From Chloroflexota bacterium (GTDB taxonomy: Bacteria; Chloroflexota; Limnocylindria; Limnocylindrales; CSP1-4): a stretch of 46,793 nucleotides of DNA. Of the stretch, positions 27,248 to 34,471 are shown in pieces. Every line of letters starts with the position of its first letter. Position 1 is the stretch's first letter. A program made the position numbers and the translations under genes. A model generated the notes under the pieces. The model was not told where the DNA came from and searched no databases. It saw only the letters and a program-made list of their open reading frames with translations. The stretch covers positions 1 through 46,793 of the forward strand of contig VEOW01000134.1 in NCBI GenBank assembly GCA_012026785.1, written 5' to 3'.

Positions 27248-27565
27248 TCAGGCGGCGGCCATGGACCGGCCCGAGTACGTCCCACCGGTGATGCGGCGAG
27301 TCGCAACCTCGACGACGATCCCGACGACCAGGCCACCGACCAGCGCGGGCACGAGCGCCAGCCCGTCCCACACCGGCTCGAAGGTTCGCCACGACACGAT
27401 GAACTCGCTCGCGACGAGGGCGCCGATCCCAGCCGCGATGGCGTCAACGAGCCACTCGATGCCGGTCTCCGCGCGGCCGATGAACTGAGCGACAACGCCG
27501 AAGGCGATGGCCCCGGCGATCAGGAGCAACCATCCGCCGAGGCCCAGTGTGATGGCAAGGTCCAT
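27248..27565 (-). CDS. Small integral membrane protein, GlsB/YeaQ-like
   Basis: This is a 105-residue protein with three to four hydrophobic segments (about 5-28, 38-56 and 66-88) and glycine-rich turns. The size and pattern recall the GlsB/YeaQ/YmgE transglycosylase-associated family, though the match is loose. A strong AAAGGAGG lies 7 bases before the ATG. It follows the Hsp20 gene by 87 bases on the same strand, so both may respond to heat or envelope stress. Confidence 0.6.
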   Translation of the reverse strand: MDLAITLGLGGWLLLIAGAIAFGVVAQFIGRAETGIEWLVDAIAAGIGALVASEFIVSWRTFEPVWDGLALVPALVGGLVVGIVVEVATRRITGGTYSGRSMAAA

Positions 27566-27652
27566 CCAAGGCCTCCTTTCTGGAATCTGTGATCCAAGAC
27601 GGTCAATCCAAGCCCGCGGGCGATGACCGCCCGCGGGCATACGCGATCAGCC

Positions 27653-28138
27653 CTACGCGCTCGACGCCTGCGCCCCGGCCGTGATCTGTGCCGCGGGCTG
27701 GATCGAGATACGGGTGGGCCGGCTCTCCGCCGCCTTCGGCAGTGTGAGCGTCAGGATGCCGTTCTCGAACCGGGAGTCCGCCTTGTCCACGTCGATCTTG
27801 GTCGGCAGGCTCACCGAGCGGGAGTACTCGCCGTAGCCGATCTCACGCAGATGCCAACTCCAGTCGTCGCTGGCCTGGGGGGTCTCGGTCTTGGCCTTGA
27901 TGGTCAGGACACCTTCCTGGAACGTGACGTCAAGGTCAGACGGGGAGACACCGGGAACGAGAGCCTTCACCGTCACGGTGTCAGGCGTCTCGTAGATCTC
28001 GAGCGGCATCGAGCGCGTACCCGCGCCGATTGACAAGAGCCGAGCTGGGTCGACGAAGCTCTCCTCGAACAGGCGATCGACGGCATCCCGGAGGGTGACG
28101 AAGTCACGGAACAGGGGCGACGCGAAGCGAGTGACCAT
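27653..28138 (-). CDS. Small heat-shock protein Hsp20 (alpha-crystallin)
   Basis: This 161-residue ATP-independent holdase has an N-terminal arm (MVTRFASPLFRDFVTLRDAVDRLF). Its alpha-crystallin domain spans about residues 45-140, including LVPGVSPSDLDVTFQEGVL, the GEYSRSVSLP strand and FENGILTLTLPKA (the conserved GxLxxxxPK). AAGGAGG lies 6 bases before the ATG. A HAIR-like element overlaps its promoter and an HspR-type repressor is encoded 3.6 kb away, so heat-shock control by HspR is likely. Confidence 0.93.
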   Translation of the reverse strand: MVTRFASPLFRDFVTLRDAVDRLFEESFVDPARLLSIGAGTRSMPLEIYETPDTVTVKALVPGVSPSDLDVTFQEGVLTIKAKTETPQASDDWSWHLREIGYGEYSRSVSLPTKIDVDKADSRFENGILTLTLPKAAESRPTRISIQPAAQITAGAQASSA

Positions 28139-28224
28139 GCCATACCTCCTTTCATCGGTCAGTCGCTTGGGGCCGGCCGCGTTCTCGTTCGGCGCGGCCG
28201 GCCACGCATCATGCGGCACTGTGT

Positions 28225-28254
28225 ATCTAGCATATTGAGCCCATACATGTCAAG
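28225..28254 (-). promoter_or_regulatory. hsp20 promoter with HAIR-like HspR operator
   Basis: On the minus strand -35 TTGACA lies at 28253-28248, and a -10 near 28230-28224 reads CTAGAT or TAGATA. The inverted repeat ATTGAGC-N7-TGTCAAG at 28234-28254 matches the HAIR consensus (CTTGAGT-N7-ACTCAAG) at 5 of 7 positions in each arm, with the correct 7-base spacing. It overlaps the -35 box, the expected place for repression by HspR. Confidence 0.6.
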
Positions 28255-28320
28255 TAGTCGCACGCTCAGCGCGTGACTCTTGGTCTCGGCGGCAGGTCGC
28301 GCTGGGTAAACTGGTCTCCG

Positions 28321-29268
28321 ATGAGCAGCGAGCCACTCTTCGCGCGGTTCAGCGGCAACCCGATCATCGTCGCCGCCGATCTGCCGTACCCCGCCAACTC
28401 CGTCTTCAATCCGGCAGCGGCCCGCGTCGGCGGCGAGACCGTCCTCCTCCTGCGCGTCGAGGACCGTCGCGGGATCTCGCACCTCACCGTGGCCCGCAGC
28501 GACGACGGGCGAGCCAACTGGCGGTTCGACGCCGGGCCGAGCCTGAGGCCGGCTCCCGACCGCCACCCCGAAGAGGTCTGGGGCCTCGAGGATCCGCGAG
28601 TGACGTGGCTCCCGGAGCGCGAGGAGTGGCTGATCGCGTACACCGCATACAGCAAGCTCGGCCCGCTCGTGTCGCTGGCGGCCACCCGGGACTTCCGATC
28701 CTTCACCCGGCTCGGCCCGGCGATGCCCCCCGAGGACAAGGACGCCGCGCTGTTCCCGCGCCGCTTCAGCGGTCGCTGGGCGCTCATCCATCGGCCCTCG
28801 CCCCTCGTCGGACCGTCGGATATCTGGGTCTCGTTCTCGCCGGACCTCAAGCACTGGGGTGATCACACGGTTCTGCTGCCGGCGCGCGCCGGCGCGTGGT
28901 GGGACGCCGGCAAGGTCGGCCTCGGCCCGCCGCCGCTGGAAACGGCCCAGGGCTGGCTCGTCGCCTACCACGGCGTTCACCGCACGGCCTCGGGTTCGCT
29001 CTACCGGGTCGGCCTGGCACTGCTCGATCTCGAGCAGCCGTGGGTCGTCCTCCATCGCAGCGACGAGTGGGTCTTCGGGCCGGCCGAGCCGTACGAGCGC
29101 ATCGGTGACGTCGTCGGGGTGGTCTTTCCCTGTGGCTGGATCGCCGACGCCGAGCGGGATGAGCTGCGCCTCTACTACGGGGCCGCCGACTCGACCGTCG
29201 CCCTGGCGACCGCGCGCTTGTCGGAGGTGATCGAGTACGTCCTGTCCTGCCCGCGGCCGGCACCGTGA
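28321..29268 (+). CDS. GH130 family glycoside phosphorylase/hydrolase
   Basis: This 315-residue five-bladed propeller enzyme belongs to glycoside hydrolase family 130. Characterised members phosphorolyse beta-1,4- or beta-1,2-mannosides. Seen here are NPAAARVGGETVLLLRVED, GLEDPRVTW (the catalytic-region Asp) and KDAALFPRRFSGRWALIHRP, the last containing the usual phosphate and sugar contacts. ATG at 28321 is divergent from hsp20. The 3' end overlaps the convergent GT4 fusion gene by 94 bases. With the GT4 enzymes nearby it suggests turnover of a mannose-containing glycan or solute. Confidence 0.9.
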   Translation: MSSEPLFARFSGNPIIVAADLPYPANSVFNPAAARVGGETVLLLRVEDRRGISHLTVARSDDGRANWRFDAGPSLRPAPDRHPEEVWGLEDPRVTWLPEREEWLIAYTAYSKLGPLVSLAATRDFRSFTRLGPAMPPEDKDAALFPRRFSGRWALIHRPSPLVGPSDIWVSFSPDLKHWGDHTVLLPARAGAWWDAGKVGLGPPPLETAQGWLVAYHGVHRTASGSLYRVGLALLDLEQPWVVLHRSDEWVFGPAEPYERIGDVVGVVFPCGWIADAERDELRLYYGAADSTVALATARLSEVIEYVLSCPRPAP

Positions 29269-31589
29269 CGCGTCGAGGATCGAATCTCAGCGAGGTCGCG
29301 CATCCGCTCGACGCGCATCAGCCAGGCGAGCGTCGACTCCGCTCCCTGGTTGGCGTTGAGCCCGCCCGGGCCCAGCCCGTCGTGGCATGCGCCCCGCTCG
29401 GGGTCGGCGACCTCGAGGCCCAGCTCGTTGGCCCCTAGGAACCAGGCGTAGGCTCGCTCCGCCAACCGTCCCCAGCTGTCGTCGCCTGTCGCGCCGTGAG
29501 CGGCCACGGCCGCTGAGAGGAGCGAGGCCGGTTCGATCGGCTGCTCCGCCCAGCGGGCGGGATCGCGTCCCGGCTCCCACCAGCCGTCGTTGCCGATGGG
29601 GCGCAGCCGGCCGTCCGGACCAGTCTCCGCGTCGAAGAGCCAGCGCAAGACGTCCAGTCCGAGGCGCACCGTCGCAGGCCGCTCCAGGTTGAGCCCGCCG
29701 GTGATAAGTGCCTCGGCGATCACGCCGTTGTCATAGGTGCAGCGCTCCTCGGGCCAGGGCCACTGCGGATCGAGGCTCCGGGCCCGGGAGACCCCCTGCT
29801 CGAGGCGGTCGAGGAGCGTGACCAGCACGTGTCGCACGCCCTGCGACGAGCGGGCATCGTCGAGGGCTGCCGCGCACCCGAGGATCGAGTACGCCTGCGG
29901 ACGCGCCCATTCGAGCCGCGCGGCTGCGGGCAGCGCGTTGGCCAGGAGGCCCCGTGCCTCGGCGGCGACGGCGCGGTCCGGGCTGCTGACGGCCTCGCCC
30001 AGTGCCTGGATCGCACGTCCGTGAGCATCCTCCGAGCCGATCGTCTCCGGCCACCGGCCCGCGGCGGTGCGCAGGTTCCGGAACCGGCCGGTATCGGGAT
30101 CGAGCGCCTCGGCGAGGAAGCGCAGGTCGACCCAGATCGCGGCGGCGGTGGCCGCCCCGGGCTCGTGCGCCTGGTGACGCAGGTCGACGCGCAGGGCTCG
30201 TGCGACGTCGTCCGTGCAGTAGCCGTCGCGACGATCCGGAGTGTGGCCAACAGCGAACTGGATGACACCTACCCGATCCCTGATCTGTTCGAGGTGGCGC
30301 CGCGCCGGTGGGGGCACGGCATCGACCGGGCGCAGCGCGCCGTGAGGCCGTCGTCCAGACCCGTCGATCGGCACGGCGACCAGACGACGCATCACGGCGC
30401 GACGCTCGACGGCACGCTCCGACCTCACGGCCGAGAACACCGCGGCGTACTGCGCCGCGACGGCCGGCCAGGTCATGGTCCGGCAGTGCGCATGGGCGCG
30501 CCGGCCGATCCGCTCGCGCTCTTGGTCATCAGTCAGGAGCCGCCTCAGCGCGTCGGACAAGGCGTCCGCGTCGTCGAACGGGACGAGCAGGCCGCGACCC
30601 TGGTCCAAGAGCTCCAGTGCGTGCGCGTAGGGGGTCGAGACGACCACGCAGCCCGCGGCCATGGCGTAGGCCAGCGTCCCGGAGGCGATCTGCTGGGCAT
30701 TCCGGTAGGGAGTTACGAAGACGTCGCCCGCGGCCAGCCAGGTCATGAGCTCGTCACGGCTGAGGTAGCGATCCACGAAGCGGACCCGGCCGTCGAGGCC
30801 GAGCGATCGGACGCGATCCTCCAGGCCGCGGCGATAGGCCTCGCCGAAGCGCTTCCGAAGCTCGGGATGGGTGGTGCCGACGACGGCGTATACCGCGTGC
30901 GGCACCCTGTCCGCGATCCGGGCCAAGGCCTCGAGCACGAGCTCCACGTTCTTGTGCGGGCCCAGCAGCCCGGCGCTGAGCACCACCGTAGCGTGATCGA
31001 GACCGAGCGCCGTTCGAGCCGCCCGGCGGTCGACCCGATCGAAGGATGGCACGCCGTGGGGAATGACAGCGATACGGGCCGGGTCGGCGCCATAGCGCTC
31101 GACAAGGATTGCCCGGCCGCGCTGGCTCATGGTCACCAGGCGCGCCGACTGCTCGGCGATGCAGCGCAGGATCAGCTCCTGGGTGCGCGTGGGCCGGGTC
31201 AAGAGGGTGTGCAGGGTTGAAACGACCGGGATTGGGCTGTTCTCGAGCAGTTCCTTGACGTATTCGCCGCTCCGGCCCCCGAAGATCCCGTATTCATGCT
31301 GGAGGCTGATGAGCTGGACCCCGTCGTCGGCCAGGCACCGACCGAGGCTGCGATAGGCCGCGCGGTCGGATACTGCCAGCGTCGCGGCGACCGCCGGCGG
31401 ATAGCTGAGCCCCTCGCCGCGATCCATGGCGATCACCCGCGGTCGAATGTCCTGTGGGGCGGCGCGCACTGCCTCGACGAGATCGTGGGTGAACGTGGCG
31501 ATGCCACACTGACGGGGCACGTAGGTGGCAACGAAGGCCACCTGCAGGCCGTTCGACCCGACCGTAGCGGGACCTGGTTGGTTGATCAT
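29175..31589 (-). CDS. Fusion of GT4 glycosyltransferase and alpha/alpha-toroid domain
   Basis: This is an 804-residue two-part protein. The N-terminal GT4 domain (about 15-400) has TYVPRQCGIATFTHDLV, LQHEYGIFGG, the VIPHGVP hinge and VFVTPYRNAQQIASGTLAYA in place of the usual E-x7-E region. The C-terminal part (about 425-780) resembles an alpha/alpha six-barrel glycosidase-like domain with TYDNGVIAEALI and repeated RALxxDLR helices. Such fusions often sit beside GH130 genes and are thought to make or trim mannosides. ATG at 31589 is preceded by GGAG; a GTG further upstream is possible. Confidence 0.88.
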   Translation of the reverse strand: MINQPGPATVGSNGLQVAFVATYVPRQCGIATFTHDLVEAVRAAPQDIRPRVIAMDRGEGLSYPPAVAATLAVSDRAAYRSLGRCLADDGVQLISLQHEYGIFGGRSGEYVKELLENSPIPVVSTLHTLLTRPTRTQELILRCIAEQSARLVTMSQRGRAILVERYGADPARIAVIPHGVPSFDRVDRRAARTALGLDHATVVLSAGLLGPHKNVELVLEALARIADRVPHAVYAVVGTTHPELRKRFGEAYRRGLEDRVRSLGLDGRVRFVDRYLSRDELMTWLAAGDVFVTPYRNAQQIASGTLAYAMAAGCVVVSTPYAHALELLDQGRGLLVPFDDADALSDALRRLLTDDQERERIGRRAHAHCRTMTWPAVAAQYAAVFSAVRSERAVERRAVMRRLVAVPIDGSGRRPHGALRPVDAVPPPARRHLEQIRDRVGVIQFAVGHTPDRRDGYCTDDVARALRVDLRHQAHEPGAATAAAIWVDLRFLAEALDPDTGRFRNLRTAAGRWPETIGSEDAHGRAIQALGEAVSSPDRAVAAEARGLLANALPAAARLEWARPQAYSILGCAAALDDARSSQGVRHVLVTLLDRLEQGVSRARSLDPQWPWPEERCTYDNGVIAEALITGGLNLERPATVRLGLDVLRWLFDAETGPDGRLRPIGNDGWWEPGRDPARWAEQPIEPASLLSAAVAAHGATGDDSWGRLAERAYAWFLGANELGLEVADPERGACHDGLGPGGLNANQGAESTLAWLMRVERMRDLAEIRSSTRHGAGRGQDRTYSITSDKRAVARATVESAAP

Positions 31590-31723
31590 CGCTCCGTGCT
31601 CCCGACGCCTCCACCGACATACCAACCGCGTACGAGCCCGGTTTGTCGGCGAGCGGCGCCGCTTCCTTGGCCTCGGCCGGGACCCTAGCGGTCGCCCTGC
31701 GTGGGCTTGTCTGCAGGGCCCCG

Positions 31724-32089
31724 TTACGTGCTGGGTGTCCGAGTCGCGTCGGTGGCCGCATCGATCGCGCCCCGTAACTCGGCAGCAGACGCGTCGTCGG
31801 CGACTGCGTCGAGCCGATCGGTCAGCTCGAGGGTCATGCCCACCCCGGCGACGTTGAGCCCCCGCCCCTCGACGAGATACGAGATGCGACGCAGCCGATC
31901 GACGTCAGCGACCGAGTAGAGCCGCTGATTACCTGGCCCCCGCGACGGCACGAGCAGACCCGCTCTCTCGTACTTGCGCAAGGTCTGCGGGTGCAGTCCG
32001 GTCAATCTGGCGGCCACTGCCATGGTGTACACGGGCACGCGGTCCGACCCGCTTTCTCCACCCGGCGCAGCCTGACCTCCACGAACCAT
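31724..32089 (-). CDS. hspR: HspR-type MerR family heat-shock repressor
   Basis: This 121-residue regulator has the HspR form of the MerR winged helix: MAVAARLTGLHPQTLRKYERAGLLVPSR, then NQRLYSVADVDRLRRI and an EGRGLNVAGV segment before a short C-terminal helix. The motif HPQTLRxYER is diagnostic. HspR binds HAIR repeats and keeps chaperone genes off, usually with DnaK. Its target here is probably the hsp20 promoter and its own. The start at ATG 32089 has no Shine-Dalgarno and a -10-like TATAAC 10 bases upstream, so a very short leader is likely. Confidence 0.88.
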   Translation of the reverse strand: MVRGGQAAPGGESGSDRVPVYTMAVAARLTGLHPQTLRKYERAGLLVPSRGPGNQRLYSVADVDRLRRISYLVEGRGLNVAGVGMTLELTDRLDAVADDASAAELRGAIDAATDATRTPST

Positions 32090-32099
32090 ATGGAGTTAT

Positions 32100-32119
32100 G
32101 TTATACGGGTCGTGTCAAG
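32100..32119 (-). promoter_or_regulatory. Possible hspR promoter and HAIR half-site
   Basis: On the minus strand TATAAC (32105-32100) lies 10 bases before the hspR ATG. CTTGACA (32119-32113), identical to the stronger half of the hsp20 HAIR-like repeat, lies 7 bases further upstream. The other half-site is poor. No good -35 at standard spacing is seen. Autoregulation by HspR is plausible but weakly supported. Confidence 0.35.
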
Positions 32120-32339
32120 TCGTCATGCGTCGGTTCGTCGCCGAGCGCAGACCTGACGGCTCGATCCCTCCGTCGGATAATCGGCGGGTCACTTGATGAT
32201 GCCGGCGACCTCCGCGAGGCCGGACGAGCGGCCCACTGGGGTAAGCGAAGGCGCCGGGCCCTGCCACGCATCGCCGCGATCGAGGTGCCGACGGGCCACA
32301 TGGCCGAACATCCGCGCCGCGTAGGCGAGGGCACGCTGC

Positions 32340-33248
32340 TCACCGCCAGCCTTCGCGGTCCGGCGTCCAAGTCCCGGTCGCCGTCCCTCCGAGGACCGGA
32401 TCGAGGAACCGCTTGACCGTCACCAGTGCCTCGTCGAGGTCCCGTTCCGCGAGATCTGGCACATCGTTTGCCACCCGGGCGTACCCGGCCCGCCAGCCTG
32501 GAGCGCTAGGGACGCTGAACGACGCGGGAAGCTCGACGCCTCGTCGCCTCGATTCGGACGCCAACGCCGTCCAGAGCGCAGCGGCGTCCACCGGCTGTGT
32601 GTGGGCGATCACCACCAGGTCCGCGAGGTCGCGATACCGGGTGCTGGCCTGCGTAGGGCGACCGGCACGGGGGTGCAGCTCGACGAGGGCGCAGACCTTG
32701 TCGGCGATGTGGTCCACGATCGGGTAGGCGCGGTAGTGGACGCTCATGATTCCAGGCAGCTCGACCGGTACCAGCGGTGAGACATCGTCGGGCGCGCCGG
32801 TCATGACCACGCCGGACACGAGATCCACGTGGAAGCGAGCGAACACCGTTGCGCCGAGGTAGGCGGTGATCGGGACGCGCAAGGTGGCTCGGCCCTCTGC
32901 GATGCGCCGGCCGAGTTCGACGGTGAAGCGGAAGTAGTCGCCGAGGTCGGTCGACGCGGCGGCGCGCAGAGCAGCCTCCGCCCGGTCGAGCCCTGCCCCG
33001 CGCCGATAGAGGTCGATGTCGAGCGTGTGCCGGGCAGAGCCGTGGAGGCGCGCGAGGAGGGCGGTCGCACCCTTGAGCACCCACGCCTCGGGTTCCGTGC
33101 TGAACACTCGCGCCAGCAACCGGTCGTAGGCGAACTGGCGCTGGAGGTCGGTGAGTTGGGCTCCGGGCCGATCGCGGGCAAGGTGACGGAGCCGGTCCGC
33201 GATCGCCTGGCGCAGCGCGCCTGGGTCGGTGTAGCGAGGTCCGCTCAC
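32340..33248 (-). CDS. AbiEii-type nucleotidyltransferase toxin, module B
   Basis: This 302-residue toxin of the same family as module A is strongly diverged from it. Motif I is WVLKGATALLAR (K59, G60), the acidic pair is D77 and D79 in TLDIDL, and RYRDLADLVVIAHT fits the later family motif. It ends with FLDPVLGG and a short W-rich tail. It overlaps the antitoxin gene by ATGA. The divergence between the two toxins argues that the two modules were acquired separately rather than by recent duplication. Confidence 0.87.
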   Translation of the reverse strand: MSGPRYTDPGALRQAIADRLRHLARDRPGAQLTDLQRQFAYDRLLARVFSTEPEAWVLKGATALLARLHGSARHTLDIDLYRRGAGLDRAEAALRAAASTDLGDYFRFTVELGRRIAEGRATLRVPITAYLGATVFARFHVDLVSGVVMTGAPDDVSPLVPVELPGIMSVHYRAYPIVDHIADKVCALVELHPRAGRPTQASTRYRDLADLVVIAHTQPVDAAALWTALASESRRRGVELPASFSVPSAPGWRAGYARVANDVPDLAERDLDEALVTVKRFLDPVLGGTATGTWTPDREGWR

Positions 33249-33922
33249 GCCTCTCGCGCCTCGGCGATCAGTCCCTCACGGTTCGGAGCACCTGCCCGAC
33301 GCAGGAGCTCGGCGAGGAGCCCGATCCCGTCGCCTCGTTCGAGCCCGAACCGTCGGGCGTATGGCCCGACTGCCTGGGCAACCGCGGCCGGGTAGTCGAG
33401 GACCCGTTCCAGCACCTCCCGAGTAATCTCGGCGACGGCATCGACGTCGACATGGTCGGTCAGCAGCTGCCCGACTATCCAGCCTGCCCGGGTCGTCGGC
33501 AGCCCGCCGAGCAGGATTCGTCGGTCCGATGGCACGCTGCCACGATGGATGCGAACGTCCGACCGCCTCGTCTGGCGTCGTCCCGGGATGGTGAACTCGT
33601 GAACATCGGCTCGCAGGTCACCAACGCCGTAGAGGCTAGCGGCCGAGGCGTGGGAGACAACGGCCACGTCAGGATCGTCGAGCCGCTTCCATGCGGGTCG
33701 CGCCGGATCGAGCTGCAGCCAGGCGGCGCGGAGCTCGAGATGATCAGGCTCCGCCGCCCCACGGACACGGTAGACACCATGCGCCACCCGCTCGAGGAGA
33801 CCGGCCTCGACGAGCCTCGTCAGCGAGCGCCAGGCGACGCCGGCGGCCCGGGCCTGCTGGAGGGTAACGAGGCCCCACTGCCCTTCGGCGAGGTCGCGCA
33901 GACGGATGAGTGGACTGGGCAT
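33245..33922 (-). CDS. AbiEi-type antitoxin/transcriptional repressor, module B
   Basis: This is a 225-residue antitoxin. The N-terminal winged HTH is GLVTLQQARAAGVAWRSLTRLV, followed by LERVAHGVYRVRG. The AbiEi domain has AVVSHASAASLYGVGDL, HEFTIPGRRQTRR and GWIVGQLLTDHVDVDAV. It is about 40 residues longer than the module A antitoxin. A -10 TATACT ends 7 bases before the ATG, so a leaderless mRNA is expected, with a long dyad over the promoter. Confidence 0.88.
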   Translation of the reverse strand: MPSPLIRLRDLAEGQWGLVTLQQARAAGVAWRSLTRLVEAGLLERVAHGVYRVRGAAEPDHLELRAAWLQLDPARPAWKRLDDPDVAVVSHASAASLYGVGDLRADVHEFTIPGRRQTRRSDVRIHRGSVPSDRRILLGGLPTTRAGWIVGQLLTDHVDVDAVAEITREVLERVLDYPAAVAQAVGPYARRFGLERGDGIGLLAELLRRAGAPNREGLIAEAREA

Positions 33923-33958
33923 GCTGCGAAGTATAACACCCGAGTCATACTATGCAGC
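33923..33958 (-). promoter_or_regulatory. AbiEi-B operator and leaderless promoter
   Basis: A 36-base dyad directly abuts the start codon. Outer arms are GCTGC (33923-33927) and GCAGC (33954-33958); inner arms are AGTAT (33930-33934) and ATACT (33947-33951); 12 bases lie between the inner arms. The minus-strand -10 TATACT (33935-33930) lies within the inner arm. The sequence differs from the module A operator, so the two modules should not cross-regulate. The divergent zinc-ribbon gene starts 5 bases beyond. Confidence 0.6.
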
Positions 33959-33962
33959 ATGA

Positions 33963-34208
33963 TTGTGGCTCCGGCGGGCCGGAGCCGGCCGTGTACTGAA
34001 TCGGCTCGGCACACAGGCGAACGAGATCCCTCTCCCCCACCCCGTGCGGTCTCGTGAGTGGCTGCGAGTCGCCTTGGTCGAGTGCGTCCGATGCGGGCAG
34101 GTCGTTGAGCCCACGTCACCGATCCAGCGTTACTGCCCGGATTGTGCCGCTGCCCTCGGTCGCGAGCGAAGCCGGGAGTCCGTTCGGCGCCGCCGCAAGG
34201 CCCCTTAG
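33963..34208 (+). CDS. Zinc-ribbon small protein, copy 3
   Basis: This 81-residue protein opens with TTG at 33963. It starts MWLRRAGAGRVLNRLG, then has SREWLRVALVECVRCGQ and IQRYCPDC (two CxxC pairs about 20 residues apart), and ends in a basic RRRRKAP tail. It is the cleanest of three copies. Its first bases form GGCTCCGG-CGGG-CCGGAGCC, a perfect 8-bp hairpin over the start. A competing pairing of GAGCCG (33982-33987) with CGGCTC (34002-34007) is possible. It is divergent from AbiEi-B. Its stop codon lies beside the truncated CoA-transferase. Role unknown; a nucleic-acid-binding accessory of AbiE is one possibility. Confidence 0.65.
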   Translation: MWLRRAGAGRVLNRLGTQANEIPLPHPVRSREWLRVALVECVRCGQVVEPTSPIQRYCPDCAAALGRERSRESVRRRRKAP

Positions 34209-34445
34209 CTTGGTGAGCGCGACCCTGGATCAGGGGACCGACGCTTGCCCGCCGTAACCATCTGGTCGTAGATGACATCGGGCGTCCGGCGCGCCAGGGT
34301 GAGGTCACGCTTTCGCTGGCGGATGATCTCGTGGCCGGCGGCGAACGAGATGAGGTGAGTGAGACCCTTCGATGGCGACCGTGTCGCCGTCGCGCACGAG
34401 CTCGGCGATCGCGCCGTGCATCGTGACTCCCTTGCCTGCAGACAT
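34205..34445 (-). pseudogene. Truncated, frameshifted CoA-transferase subunit A
   Basis: ATG at 34445 follows GGGAGG by 7 bases and opens KGVTMHGAIAELVRDGDTVAIEG, the start of family 1 CoA-transferase (glutaconate-type) subunit A. An extra G near 34367 then shifts the frame. The shifted frame continues the family sequence (LTHLISFAAGHEIIRQRKRD, then ARRTPDVIYDQMV) to about base 34260. After that the match ends and a TAA follows at 34207-34205. Family members have about 250-300 residues, so roughly three quarters is missing. It is the last gene of the aminotransferase operon and is cut where the zinc-ribbon/AbiE block begins. Confidence 0.75.
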
Positions 34446-34471
34446 GCCCGGACCTCCCATGTGGGCGCGGC

